A stretch of 64,000 nucleotides of DNA, from the NCBI GenBank assembly GCA_947683425.1, contig CANTUQ010000014.1:496001-560000 (forward strand). Reading direction: 5' to 3'. The first letter of the stretch is position 1. Each line of letters starts with the position of its first letter. Of the stretch, positions 34,371-45,777 are shown one piece after another. The stretch is from Excoecaria cochinchinensis. Its lineage: Eukaryota; Streptophyta; Magnoliopsida; Malpighiales; Euphorbiaceae. Under the pieces are notes generated by a model, which was given only the letters and a program-made list of their open reading frames with translations, did no database searches and had not been told where the DNA came from. Made by a program: the position numbers and the translations under genes.

Positions 34371-35855
34371 ACCCTAGTTGTTTCGGTATGTCATATGAAG
34401 TATGTATGTATATTTATTAAGAGATAAATTCTGAATTTAAGGGTATTTAGATAATTAATTATAGGGGTGGATTAATCTGAAAATAAAAGAAGGATTTAAT
34501 TGCAAAAATATAAAGTATGTAAGTGAGTAAAATGACATTATGCATGGGTAAATAAATGGAGGATTAACTAAGTTAATTAACAAAGGATTAAGGTAGAAAA
34601 TAATGGGTAATTAATTATATGAAGGAGCAGATTTTTGTTAGTGGGAAATGATGGAACATGTGAGAATTTAAATAAGAGAAGTGGGAGCAGATTTTTAGTG
34701 GGAATTGATGGAACATTTGAGGAGTTAAATAAGAGTAGTGGAAGCTAATGGGGAACAACTTTTCTTAGTGGGTTTTGCTGTGGATTTATGAAGAGTGGAC
34801 TCATCATCAATTAGCATTAAGTGTCTAGTGGAAGAGTAAAGTTAGTGGCTAGTGGAGCTTCCATTTTCTGCATCTTTGTACATAGATTGGAGCCTTCTTT
34901 AGTCTTTATTTTGTGAGAAAGAAAGAGAGAGGAAGAGCTGAAATTCGTATGTCTTAGAGAGCCATTCTTTTGTACTTGTTCTTCAGCAAATTAAGCTCTC
35001 TTCTCCCTTCAAAAACTCTGCCTTGAGTGAGTGTAAGTTGGAAGGGTTGAATGCATATCATTTAAGAGCAAAGATCAAGGATTTGTAAGGTAAAATGATG
35101 GTATAATCATGCATGTAAAATTCTGTTTCATCTACCTATTCTTAGTATGATTTTTATGAGGTTATTATGAGGATATTAATGCTGGAAATTTATGCTTAAT
35201 AGCTGAAGAAAAGAGGAGGATTAAAGGCAAAGCAAAGGTTGGGGAAGCTAGTGAACAACAGCCCCATTAGGAGCTTAGGAGTGTGAGGTTTGGGAACTAG
35301 TTGCTTGTGTGTGTATTATTTGATTTATTATGTGTATTATGTAAATGGTTGTGTGGTCTGATAGATTGAAGGAATGAATATGTATTGTTAAAATGATGCT
35401 AAATGTGTCGGTTTATAACTAATGTGTTGGAAGTATAAAATAAAATAAAATGGAGTTGAGTTTCTGTGTTGGACTCTCCTGACCTTTAGTGACATTTTCA
35501 TCCATATATTGAGTTATAATGCTCCAAATGAGTTGATTCAAATTGCATTTGAAACATAACATCCATATCTAAAAATGTCTAAGAGGAGTGTGGAGCACAT
35601 TCTGGCTTTAAGTGTCCCAAAATATTGTCACAACGTAGGTATTCCTATTCTGTCGGTTCATATGACCATCATTCAGTGTTTAGGTAATATATTACGTTGT
35701 AGATGTCCAAATGATCTGATTCTTGTCCCATTTGCAAGATAAGACATAGAGGAAGATATGTTAAGAAGAACGTTTTGCCCAGAAATGACCCTAGCTATGT
35801 CAAAAATGCAATACAAATTGAATTATAGAGTCAGTCTAGAGTCTGCCTCAATTTT

Positions 35856-36013
35856 TCACCGCCGTGTAAAACCATTTTGCCCAGTTTTACCCATTTATCA
35901 CGTCCCACACGGCTGTGAAGGAATTTCTCACCGCCGTGTAAAATCATGCTGTCCAATTTTACCCATTTTTCACGTCCCACACGGCTGTATGAGTGTCCAT
36001 ACCGCCGTGTAAC
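35856..36013. repeat. Palindromic cluster in C LTR (CACCGCCGTG / CACACGGCTGTG type)
   Basis: Alternating CACCGCCGTGTAAAA and CCCACACGGCTGTG words (five in all) are separated by TTTGCCCAGTTTTACCC-like spacers of constant length. The CACGGC parts can pair with GCCGTG in any neighbour. Further copies are at 43642-43799, 45746-45757 (one word) and, inverted, 46026-46180. Confidence 0.82.
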
Positions 36014-36504
36014 CTTATTTTGCCCTCAAAATGTATGTTTTCCTTCCCAAATTGAACCCGAACTTCACCACGAGTTCCCTTAGTTTGTTCAATACATGTT
36101 TATCATTATAAAATGAGTATCTTAAGCATGATAAACTATGCATACTAATGTTATATGAGCTATAAATGTTCTAAGTGTAATGAATCAAGCATGATGATAA
36201 TGATTAGATGGACATGAGAAACATGAAATGTATATAAGGGAAGTGATTTGTTATGTGTTAAAAATATATGTAAGGTGAATGTGATAATGCATATCTGAGG
36301 TGATTAATGAATGAGTATGAGCTTGTCATGATGTGAATAAGAAATAAAATAACTTAAGCCTGCGAGTCAAGTATTGGATAGGTAGGCATGCCTATAGAGG
36401 GTCTCTGAGCTGCAGCATAAGTAAGTTAAAGAAAGTTTGATTCTGATGATATGATTTTGATTGAATCCTTGCTGGATTCCAAGCTATAAAAGAATGAATA
36501 AGAA

Positions 36505-36636
36505 GGGTACCCATAAGTATGAAAGTTCTATATGATGAATGTGCCCAAGGGGTACCAAGATATATGAAAATTCTATCTGAAAGAAGTACCTTCGAGGTAC
36601 CTATATTCTGTTTATAAGAAGTACCTTTGAGGTACC
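36505..36636 (+). repeat. Run of GGTACC-type mini-hairpins, C LTR
   Basis: GGGTACCC, GGGGTACC, then two units of GTACC-TTCGA-GGTAC / GTACC-TTTGA-GGTAC separated by TATATTCTGTTT. CCCGTTATCC follows at 36657 with TTGCAGGCAAA. B has the same order with GTAC and GTATCC hairpins, and D with GGACC and GTTCG hairpins. Confidence 0.75.
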
Positions 36637-36964
36637 TATATTCTGTTTGAAAATTACCCGTTATCCATAACTTTGAATTGCAGGCAAAATAATCGAATAA
36701 ATAAAAAGAAAAGAAAAGGGCGAAAAAAAAAATAATCTGATAAACATAAAATAAAGCTATGTGCATAAATTATTTGGATGGATAATCAATTGACATGATA
36801 AATATATTAAAGAAATGATGATATGCTAGAAAGATAAATATTATGAATCGATGCAGTATTAATTGGATGAAATGAGATGCTAGCATGTTAACCTATTTGT
36901 TGATGAGGCATGTTTTTGTATGTCATAAATGTTGTTGTATAATATTGCCTGTTATGTATGAGTT

Positions 36965-37014
36965 CCCCACTAAGCGTAAAACGCTTAGCACGGGTTTCTT
37001 TAATCCGTGCAGGT
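36965..37014 (+). other. Twin stem-loop module, C 5' LTR
   Basis: CCCCA, CTAAGCG-TAAAA-CGCTTAG, CACGG with CCGTG around GTTTCTTTAAT, and CAGGT. The identical module is in the 3' LTR at 44751-44800. It lies about 400 bp before the LTR end. Confidence 0.85.
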
Positions 37015-37421
37015 ACGGAAGTAGGTTCTCGAAGGACGACTCCGCAGGTCAAAGGTCAACATTAGGCTTTGTGTAGGTTTTTGGGGTTATCATTTTGGGA
37101 TGTGTATGTTGTTCTAATTTTATAAAATAATGATGAAAAGTCTATGATGTACAAAGTATGTTTCGGCATGTAAGTCTAAAGATAATAACATAGTATGTGT
37201 AAGATGGATAATAAGTAAAGTGGTGTGCTCGTGTGATGTAATAAGTTTATGTGTGATGCATGTGGAATGGCTTGGGTAAATGTAAGAAGAAATTTTATTT
37301 GAGCAAGTTTTTATGATCATATTTAACTCAGTATATGTAAGTTTTTTTTTTGTGTGCACGATCATTTCCTACCGATTTAGCTGCTTCAGCTTTAACGGTT
37401 GGAAGTGGGCGTCACAAGTTG

Positions 37422-37433
37422 TGGTATCAGAGC
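37422..37433 (+). promoter_or_regulatory. Primer binding site, initiator tRNA-Met (C)
   Basis: TGGTATCAGAGC, five bases (AGTTG) after the LTR end, complementary to the 3' end of initiator tRNA-Met; standard for chromoviruses. Confidence 0.95.
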
Positions 37434-37531
37434 ACTAGGTTTAGTCTTTTCTGGGAATAATGGGTAGATAGGATGTGTATAGTATGTTGACCTAATGCGG
37501 AAGTCCTTATTTAAATTGTGTAGTTTCAAAG

Positions 37532-40500
37532 ATGGAACTTAACCGCCAAGTGATAGAAGAAACAGCTGAAAGTGTCAACCATCGAGAAGCTGAAAGGACG
37601 GGCACTAGACAAACTGGGCCAGACAGACATGGCAATGAGGTTCCAATAGGACCTATGGAAGCTGTGATGAAAATGACACAAGATATGGCGAGGTTTATGG
37701 AGCGAATGATGGCACCCAGACTACCAATAGAATCTTTAAGAAAACATGGAGCTGAAGAATTCTTTGGGACAAAGTTAGATGAATCTGAAAAAGCTGAATA
37801 CTGGATTGAAAAAGTAGAAAGAATTCTTCAGGAGATACGGTGTCCTCAAGATCAATGGCTTGAGTGTGTGGTGTCTTTGCTACAAGGCGCTGCATATGAC
37901 TGGTGGAAGCTGGTATTACAGAATCCTGAGCTTCCTAATCCTGTGGATTGGGATTTCTTTGAAAGTGAATTCAGACACAAGTTCCTTACTAAGGCATATC
38001 AAGAAGCAAACTGGAAGAAGTTCCTAAGCTTAAAGCAGAGATCTATGACTGTTTCTGAGTATGAGGCTGAATTTTGCAGACTAAGTAAATATGCTCCTAA
38101 GAAGGTTTTGACTGAAAGTTTGAGGTGTCAACAATTTGAGGAAGGGCTGAATGAAGAGATAAAGGCTTTGCTGATTTCTTTGACTACTGATCAGAATGTG
38201 AGCTACTACAGAATAGTTCAGGCAGCCTTGAGAGCTGAAAAGAATTTTGAGGCTCAGAGGGAATGGAGACAGAAAAGAAGTGCAAACAGAGGAGGTTATA
38301 GTACGGGAAAAAGGCCACGGGTTTCTACCATGGCACCACCAGAAGAATCTAGATATGGTCCTTCAGCAAGAGGAAAGAAATGGGGAAGACCTTCAATAGC
38401 TCATCAGAGTCGAGGAACAGCTAGTGGCAGGAGTGAAATACCTGAGTGTTCTCATTGCAGAAAAAGACATTGGGGTGAGTGTTGGAAGGTTAGAGGTGCT
38501 TGTTTCGGATGTGGAAGCACGGAACATTTTATTGCCAATTGCCCTCAACCACGTATAGCGGTGAGTAATCAACAGGAGCAAAGTAGAGGTGGTTCAAATA
38601 TGCCTTCAGTTAATAGAGGAAGAGGTAGAGGACGTGGCAGAGGAAGTCAATCAAGGTGGGCAACTGATTCTGAGGCTGTGGATAGGCCTGGTGCAGGGTC
38701 TATTCGTGCTTATGCCCTGAAGGCTCGTGAGGAGCAAGATGCACCTGAGGTGATAGCAGGTACTTTTCTGTTTAATGATATGAAAATGTTTCCACTTATT
38801 GATCCTGGATCTACGCATTCATACATATGTTCTGATAAGATAAGTGAAAGCATGCCTAAAGCTGAATGTTTAGCATATGATATCTGTGTAACAAGTCGCT
38901 TAGGAGGTTGTGCAAATGTGAATCGGGTGTATAGGAATTGTGCATTACAAGTTCAAGGTTATGAGTTTCCTGCAGATTTGATTGAATTACCCTTTGATGA
39001 GTTTGATTTGATTTTGGGGATGGATTGGCTAACAAAGTATGATGCGGATGTGAAGTGTAAAAGGAAGATTTTGATACTTAAGGATGATAAAGGGAATAAA
39101 GTGATAGTCAAGGGAGTTTGTACTAATCCTCTTGTGAATGTGATATCTGCAATGCAAGCCAGTCAATGTTTAAGGAAGGGATGTGAAGCTTATCTTGCTT
39201 TGGTGTTGGATAGTAAAAGAGAGCATGTAAAGATACAAGATATACCAGTGGTAAGTGAGTTTCCTGATGTGTTTCCAGAAGAATTGAGTGGTGTACCACC
39301 AGTAAGAGAAGTAGAGTTGTCAATAGATGTGTTACCAGGTACAACACCAGTATCTAAAGCACCATACAGGATGGCTCCAACAGAGTTAAAAGAACTGAAA
39401 GTTCAGTTGCAGGAGTTGTTGGATAGGGGTTTCATTAGACCCAGTGTGTCACCATGGGGAGCACCGGTTTTGTTTGTTAAGAAGAAGGATGGTACAATGA
39501 GAATGTGCATTGATTATCGACAACTGAATAAGGTAACCGTGAAGAATCGGTATCCCTTGCCTCGAATTGAGGATTTATTTGATCAGTTAAGGGGAGCAGG
39601 TGTGTTTTCGAAGATTGATTTGCGTTCTGGGTATTATCAGTTGCAAGTAAAGAAGGAGGATATTTCAAAGACAGCATTTAGAACTCGGTATGGACATTAC
39701 GAATTTTTAGTAATGCCATTCGGGTTGACTAATGCGCCTGCTGCATTTATGGATTTGATGAATAGAGTATTCAGGTCTTATCTTGATCAGTTTGTGGTAG
39801 TGTTCATAGATGATATTTTGGTTTATTCCAAAGATGAGAAGGAACATGAGCAGCATTTAAAGATGGTACTTCAGACACTGAGGGAACATCAGTTGTATGC
39901 CAAGTTGAGTAAATGTGAGTTTTGGTTACGAGAGGTATCTTTTCTGGGTCATGTGATATCTTCAGAAGGGATTAAAGTGGACCCAGCTAAAATAGAAGCT
40001 GTTGTGAATTGGAAGCCACCCAGGAACGTGCTTGAAGTTCGTAGTTTCTTGGGTTTGGCAGGGTATTATAGAAGGTTTGTGAAGGGATTTTCTGTTATAG
40101 CTTCACCAATGACAAAGTTGCTGCGAAAAGGGGTGAAGTATGTATGGTCTGAAAAGTGTCAACAAAGTTTTGATCAGTTGAAAAAGATGTTAGTAGAGGC
40201 CCCAGTTCTTACTCAACCCATGTCTGGTAAAGAGTATGTGTTATACACAGATGCCTCTGGAGTTGGGTTAGGATGTGTTCTTATGCAAGATGGGAAGGTG
40301 GTGGCTTATGCATCGAGGCAACTGAAGCCACATGAGCAGAATTATCCAACTCATGATTTAGAGCTAGCTGCAGTAGTGTTTGCTTTAAAAATATGGCGAC
40401 ATTATCTGTATGGTGAGAAGTGTAAAATCTACACTGATCATAAAAGTCTGAAATATCTGCTCACTCAGAAGGAGTTGAATTTGAGGCAAAGAAGATGGCT

Positions 40501-42127
40501 AGAGCTGTTTAAAGACTATGATTGCATAGTAGATTATCATCCGGGAAAAGCCAATGTGGTGGCTGATGCGTTAAGTAGGAAGACAGTTTCAACTATGCAG
40601 TTGCAGCATGTGAGATGGAGATTTACACCTAATGGAGCTTTGCTTGCTCATTTGAAAGCAAGACCGGTGTTGATAGATGATTTGTTAGCAGCTCAAAAGA
40701 ATGATCCTAAGTTGCAGCAAGTTTGTCAGTCAGTGGGCAAAGATGATAAGTCTGAGTATATGGTGGATAAGAATGGAGTACTGCGGTACAAGAACAGAAT
40801 ATGCGTGGCTAATGATAAGGAATTGAAGAAAAGATTGCTTTACGAGGCATATAATACGGTTTTTACTATGCATCCGGGTGGAAACAAAATGTATCAAGAT
40901 CTGAAACCACTGTATTGGTGGCCAGGCATGAAGAAGGATATAATTGAATATGTGTCCAAGTGTTTGATCTGTCAGCAAGTGAAAGCAGAGCATCAAGTGC
41001 CTCAAGGGATGTTGAATCCACTTCCTATTCCACAATGGAAATGGGAAAATGTTACCATGGATTTTGTTACAGGTTTGCCTCTGACTTTGAAAAAGCAAGA
41101 TGCAGTATGGGTGATTGTGGATAGATTTTCAAAGTCAGCACATTTTATTCCAGTTCGGATGGATTATTCTCTTGATAAGTTGGCTGATCTGTATGTTAAA
41201 GAGATAGTTCGTCTTCATGGAGTACCTTTGACAATTGTGTCTGATAGAGATCCTCGGTTTACTTCTAAGTTTTGGAAGAGTTTGCAAGCTGCTTTGGGGA
41301 CAAGGTTGAATTTTAGTACAGCTTTCCATCCTCAGACAGATGGGCAGTCAGAAAGGATTATCCAAATTTTGGAAGATTTGATGCGGGCATGTGTTCTGGA
41401 TTTTTCTAAAAGTTGGGATAAGTATCTTCCACTCATGGAGTTTGCTTATAACAATAGTTATCAAACTAGCATTGGCATGTCCCCATATGAAGTGTTGTAT
41501 GGAAGAAAATGTCGTACTCCAGTTTGTTGGACAGAGTTGAATGAGAACAGAATTGTTGGGCCAGATTTGGTAAGAGATACAGAAGAAAAAGCTAAGATGA
41601 TTCAGCAAAGGTTAAAAGCAGCAAGTGATAGGCAAAAGTCTTATGCTGATTTGAAGCGAAGAGACATTGAGTTCCAAGTGGGCGATAAAGTATTCCTGAA
41701 GGTGTCGCCTTGGAGGAATGTATTGAGGTTTGGCAACAAAGGAAAGTTGAGTCCAAGGTTTATTGGACCTTATGAGGTTCTGGAAAGAATAGGTGCTGTG
41801 GCATATCGTTTAGCTTTACCTCCAGCTTTGAGTAAACTACACGATGTGTTCCATGTATCTATGCTGAGGAGATATAGATCGGATGAATCTCATATTTTGC
41901 CCCTACAAGAAGTAGAAGTGCAACCAGATTTCTCCTATGATGAGAAACCAAAGACAATTTTAGCAAGGGAAGTAAGACAGCTTCGGAATAAGCAAATACC
42001 GCTCGTGAAAGTACTTTGGCAACATCACGGAGTGGAAGAAGCAACTTGGGAACCGGAGGATGCTATGCGTGAGCAACATCCACATCTGTTTGACTCAGGT
42101 ATGAATTTCGAGGACGAAATTCTTTAA
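37532..42127 (+). CDS. Element C gag-pol polyprotein, intact Tekay/Del chromovirus
   Basis: A single open frame of 1531 codons encodes all proteins needed for retrotransposition. The gag core lies at about 60-250, followed by a short Cys/His motif [12 protein letters not shown] (about 304) and the CCHC knuckle [14 protein letters not shown] (about 323). The protease has [12 protein letters not shown] (about 421). RT includes [12 protein letters not shown] (about 728) and [11 protein letters not shown] (about 758) with both Asp. RNase H starts at LYTDASGVG (about 902). Integrase shows the zinc-binding segment [12 protein letters not shown] to CLICQQVK (about 1112-1150) and core residues in [18 protein letters not shown] and DGQSERIIQ (about 1175, 1235, 1273). 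GPY/F follows ([11 protein letters not shown]) and then a chromodomain ([26 protein letters not shown], about 1477-1512), thought to guide integration to heterochromatin. No stop, frameshift or lost catalytic residue is apparent. ATG 37532 lies 98 bp after the primer site. Confidence 0.95.
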   Translation: MELNRQVIEETAESVNHREAERTGTRQTGPDRHGNEVPIGPMEAVMKMTQDMARFMERMMAPRLPIESLRKHGAEEFFGTKLDESEKAEYWIEKVERILQEIRCPQDQWLECVVSLLQGAAYDWWKLVLQNPELPNPVDWDFFESEFRHKFLTKAYQEANWKKFLSLKQRSMTVSEYEAEFCRLSKYAPKKVLTESLRCQQFEEGLNEEIKALLISLTTDQNVSYYRIVQAALRAEKNFEAQREWRQKRSANRGGYSTGKRPRVSTMAPPEESRYGPSARGKKWGRPSIAHQSRGTASGRSEIPECSHCRKRHWGECWKVRGACFGCGSTEHFIANCPQPRIAVSNQQEQSRGGSNMPSVNRGRGRGRGRGSQSRWATDSEAVDRPGAGSIRAYALKAREEQDAPEVIAGTFLFNDMKMFPLIDPGSTHSYICSDKISESMPKAECLAYDICVTSRLGGCANVNRVYRNCALQVQGYEFPADLIELPFDEFDLILGMDWLTKYDADVKCKRKILILKDDKGNKVIVKGVCTNPLVNVISAMQASQCLRKGCEAYLALVLDSKREHVKIQDIPVVSEFPDVFPEELSGVPPVREVELSIDVLPGTTPVSKAPYRMAPTELKELKVQLQELLDRGFIRPSVSPWGAPVLFVKKKDGTMRMCIDYRQLNKVTVKNRYPLPRIEDLFDQLRGAGVFSKIDLRSGYYQLQVKKEDISKTAFRTRYGHYEFLVMPFGLTNAPAAFMDLMNRVFRSYLDQFVVVFIDDILVYSKDEKEHEQHLKMVLQTLREHQLYAKLSKCEFWLREVSFLGHVISSEGIKVDPAKIEAVVNWKPPRNVLEVRSFLGLAGYYRRFVKGFSVIASPMTKLLRKGVKYVWSEKCQQSFDQLKKMLVEAPVLTQPMSGKEYVLYTDASGVGLGCVLMQDGKVVAYASRQLKPHEQNYPTHDLELAAVVFALKIWRHYLYGEKCKIYTDHKSLKYLLTQKELNLRQRRWLELFKDYDCIVDYHPGKANVVADALSRKTVSTMQLQHVRWRFTPNGALLAHLKARPVLIDDLLAAQKNDPKLQQVCQSVGKDDKSEYMVDKNGVLRYKNRICVANDKELKKRLLYEAYNTVFTMHPGGNKMYQDLKPLYWWPGMKKDIIEYVSKCLICQQVKAEHQVPQGMLNPLPIPQWKWENVTMDFVTGLPLTLKKQDAVWVIVDRFSKSAHFIPVRMDYSLDKLADLYVKEIVRLHGVPLTIVSDRDPRFTSKFWKSLQAALGTRLNFSTAFHPQTDGQSERIIQILEDLMRACVLDFSKSWDKYLPLMEFAYNNSYQTSIGMSPYEVLYGRKCRTPVCWTELNENRIVGPDLVRDTEEKAKMIQQRLKAASDRQKSYADLKRRDIEFQVGDKVFLKVSPWRNVLRFGNKGKLSPRFIGPYEVLERIGAVAYRLALPPALSKLHDVFHVSMLRRYRSDESHILPLQEVEVQPDFSYDEKPKTILAREVRQLRNKQIPLVKVLWQHHGVEEATWEPEDAMREQHPHLFDSGMNFEDEIL

Positions 42128-42139
42128 GGAAGGGAGAGT
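42128..42139 (+). promoter_or_regulatory. Polypurine tract of C
   Basis: AAGGAAGGGAGAGT lies between the gag-pol stop and the 3' LTR start (TGTAATGG, 42140). It would prime plus-strand DNA synthesis. Confidence 0.85.
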
Positions 42140-45100
42140 TGTAATGGCCGCAAAATACCCTAGTTGTTTCGGTATGTCATATGAAGTATGTATGTATATT
42201 TATTAAGAGATAAATTCTGAATTTAAGGGTATTTAGATAATTAATTATAGGGGTGGATTAATCTGAAAATAAAAGAAGGATTTAATTGCAAAAATATAAA
42301 GTATGTAAGTGAGTAAAATGACATTATGCATGGGTAAATAAATGGAGGATTACCTAAGTTAATTAACAAAGGATTAAGGTAGAAAATAATGGGTAATTAA
42401 TTATATGAAGGAGCAGATTTTTGTTAGTGGGAAATGATGGAACATGTGAGAATTTAAATAAGAGAAGTGGGAGCAGATTTTTAGTGGGAATTGATGGAAC
42501 ATTTGAGGAGTTAAATAAGAGTAGTGGAAGCTAATGGGGAACAACTTTTCTTAGTGGGTTTTGCTGTGGATTTATGAAGAGTGGACTCATCATCAATTAG
42601 CATTAAGTGTCTAGTGGAAGAGTAAAGTTAGTGGCTAGTGGAGCTTCCATTTTCTGCATCTTTGTACATAGATTGGAGCCTTCTTTAGTCTTTATTTTGT
42701 GAGAAAGAAAGAGAGAGGAAGAGCTGAAATTCGTATGTCTTAGAGAGCCATTCTTTTGTACTTGTTCTTCAGCAAATTAAGCTCTCTTCTCCCTTCAAAA
42801 ACTCTGCCTTGAGTGAGTGTAAGTTGGAAGGGTTGAATGCATATCATTTAAGAGCAAAGATCAAGGATTTGTAAGGTAAAATGATGGTATAATCATGCAT
42901 GTAAAATTCTGTTTCATCTACCTATTCTTAGTATGATTTTTATGAGGTTATTATGAGGATATTAATGCTGGAAATTTATGCTTAATAGCTGAAGAAAAGA
43001 GGAGGATTAAAGGCAAAGCAAAGGTTGGGGAAGCTAGTGAACAACAACCCCATTAGGAGCTTAGGAGTGTGAGGTTTGGGAACTAGTTGCTTGTGTGTGT
43101 ATTATTTGATTTATTATGTGTATTATGTAAATGGTTGTGTGGTCTGATAGATTGAAGGAATGAATATGTATTGTTAAAATGATGCTAAATGTGTCGGTTT
43201 ATAACTAATGTGTTGGAAGTATAAAATAAAATAAAATGGAGTTGAGTTTCTGTGTTGGACTCTCCTGACCTTTAGTGACATTTTCAACCATATATTGAGT
43301 TATAATGCTCCAAATGAGTTTATTCAAATTGCATTTGAAACATAACATCCATATCTAAAAATGTCTAAGAGGAGTGTGGAGCACATTCTGGCTTTAAGTG
43401 TCCCAAAATATTGTCACAACGTAGGTATTCCTATTCTGTCGGTTCATATGACCATCATTCAGTGTTTAGGGAATATATTACGTTATAGATGTCCAAATGA
43501 TCTGATTCTTGTTCCATTTGAAAGATAAGACATAGAGGAAGATATGTTAACAAGAACGTTTTGCCCAGAAATGACCCTAGCTATGTCAAAAATGCAATAC
43601 AAATTGAATTATAGAGTCAGTCTAGAGTCTGCCTCAATTTTTCACCGCCGTGTAAAACCATTTTGCCCAGTTTTACCCATTTTTCACGTCCCACACGGCT
43701 GTGAAGGAATTTCTCACCGCCGTGTAAAATCATGCTGTCCAATTTTACCCATTTTTCACGTCCCACACGGCTGTATGAGTGTCCATACCGCCGTGTAACC
43801 TTATTTTGCCCTCAAAATGTATGTTTTCCTTCCCAAATTGAACCCGAACTTCACCACGAGTTCCCTTAGTTTGTTCAATACATGTTTATCATTATAAAAT
43901 GAGTATCTTAAGCATGATAAACTATGCATACTAATGTTATATGAGCTATAAATGTTCTAAGTGTAATGAATCAAGCATGATGATAATGATTAGATGGACA
44001 TGAGAAACATGAAATGTATATAAGGGAAGTGATTTGTTATGTGTTAAAAATATATGTAAGGTGAATGTGATAATGCATATCTGAGGTGATTAATGAATGA
44101 GTATGAGCTTGTCATGATGTGAATAAGAAATAAAATAACTTAAGCCTGCGAGTCAAGTATTGGATAGGTAGGCATGCCTATAGAGGGTCTCTGAGCTGCA
44201 GCATAAGTAAGTTAAAGAAAGTTTGATTCTGATGATATGATTTTGATTGAATCCTTACTGGATTCCAAGCTATAAAAGAATGAATAAGAAGGGTACCCAT
44301 AAGTATGAAAGTTCTATATGATGAATGTGCCCAAGGGGTACCAAGATATATGAAAATTCTATCTGAAAGAAGTACCTTCGAGGTACCTATATTCTGTTTA
44401 TAAGAAGTACCTTTGAGGTACCTATATTCTGTTTGAAAATTACCCGTTATCCATAACTTTGAATTGCAGGCAAAATAATCGAATAAATAAAAAGAAAAGA
44501 AAAGGGCGAAAAAAAAAATAATCTGATAAACAAAAAATAAAGCTATGTGCATAAATTATTTGGATGGATAATCAATTGACATGATAAATATATTAAAGAA
44601 ATGATGATATGCTAGAAAGATAAATATTATGAATCGATGCAGTATTAATTGGATGAAATGAGATGCTAGCATGTTAACCTATTTGTTGATGAGGCATGTT
44701 TTTGTATGTCATAAATGTTGTTGTATAATATTGCCTGTTATGTATGAGTTCCCCACTAAGCGTAAAACGCTTAGCACGGGTTTCTTTAATCCGTGCAGGT
44801 ACGGAAGTAGGTTCTCGAAGGACGACTCCGCAGGTCAAAGGTCAACATTAGGCTTTGTGTAGGTTTTTGGGGTTATCATTTTGGGATGTGTATGTTGTTC
44901 TAATTTTATAAAATAATGATGAAAAGTCTATGATGTACAAAGTATGTTTCGGCATGTAAGTCTAAAGATAATAACATAGTATATGTAAGATGGATAATAA
45001 GTAAAGTGGTGTGCTCGTGTGATGTAATAAGTTTATGTGTGATGCATGTGGAATGGCTTGGGTAAATGTAAGAAGAAATTTTATTTGAGCAAGTTTTTAT

Positions 45101-45198
45101 GATCATATTTAACTCAGTATATGTAAGTTTTTTTTTTGTGTGCACGATCATTTCCTACCGATTTAGCTGCTTCAGCTTTAACGGTTGGAAGTGGGCGT
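42140..45198 (+). repeat. Element C: 3' LTR, last ~4 bp missing
   Basis: It begins TGTAATGGCC and follows the 5' LTR throughout to GTGGGCG near 45197, where the terminal TCACA is replaced by GTGTGTATTATT, an internal LTR sequence (equal to about 43095). The twin stem-loop is at 44751-44800 and the palindromic cluster at 43642-43799. It holds no gene. Confidence 0.92.
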
Positions 45199-45777
45199 GT
45201 GTGTATTATTTGATTTATTATGTGTATTATGTAAATGGTTGTGTGGTCTGATAGATTGAAGGAATGAATATGTATTGTTAAAATGATGCTAAATGTGTCG
45301 GTTTATAACTAATGTGTTGGAAGTATAAAATAAAATAAAATGGAGTTGAGTTTCTGTGTTGGACTCTCCTGACCTTTAGTGACATTTTCATCCATATATT
45401 GAGTTATAATGCTCCAAATGAGTTGATTCAAATTGCATTTGAAACATAACATCCATATCTAAAAATGTCTAAGAGGAGTGTGGAGCAAATTCTGGCTTTA
45501 AGTGTCCCAAAATATTGTCACAACGTAGGTATTCCTATTCTGTCGGTTCATATGACCATCATTCAGTTTTTAGGGAATATATTACGTTATAGATGTCCAA
45601 ATGATCTGCTTCTTGTCCCATTTGAAATATAAGACATAGAGGAAGATATGTTAAGAAGAACGTTTTGCCCAGAAATGACCCTAGCTATGTCAAAAATGCA
45701 ATACAAGTTGAATTATAGAGTCAGTCTAGAGTCTGCCTCAATTTTTCACCGCCGTGTAAAACCATTTTGCCCATTTT
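45199..45777 (+). repeat. C-family LTR fragment, direct orientation
   Basis: Equals about 43095-43675 of the C LTR with a handful of changes, some matching the 5' and some the 3' LTR. It joins the preceding LTR within a GTGT repeat and ends in CATTTTGCCCA after the first palindromic word. Confidence 0.9.

Larger units (their letters stand above)
34371..37416 (+). repeat. Element C: 5' LTR, first 17 bp missing
   Basis: It aligns with 42157-45198 with about a dozen substitutions by eye in 3.04 kb (for instance AACAGCC/AACAACC, TCATCCAT/TCAACCAT, TTTAGGTAAT/TTTAGGGAAT). The start is ACCCTAGTTG, where the 3' LTR has 17 more bases beginning TGTAATGG; the end is GGGCGTCACA. Internal landmarks: GAGGTTTGGGAACT (35286), palindromic cluster (35856-36013), tag with TAGGCATGCCTA (36361-36398), GTACC hairpins (36505-36636), CCCGTTATCC (36657) and the twin stem-loop (36965-37014). 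Such low divergence indicates a recent insertion. Confidence 0.93.
34371..45198 (+). mobile_element. Tekay-type element C, young and coding-complete, outer ends trimmed
   Basis: LTRs of about 3.05 kb, primer site, a complete gag-pol gene and a polypurine tract are all present in 10.8 kb. Both outer termini lack a few bases (17 on the left, about 4 on the right), so no target duplication is visible. The left neighbour is an Athila RT fragment and the right neighbour is rearranged LTR of the same family. Confidence 0.92.

Noticed and set aside
35758..36012. Repeated 84-codon ORF in each C LTR (also 43544-43798 and 46026-46280)
   Set aside because: It spans the palindromic cluster, repeats only because the LTR repeats, and contains no recognisable domain.
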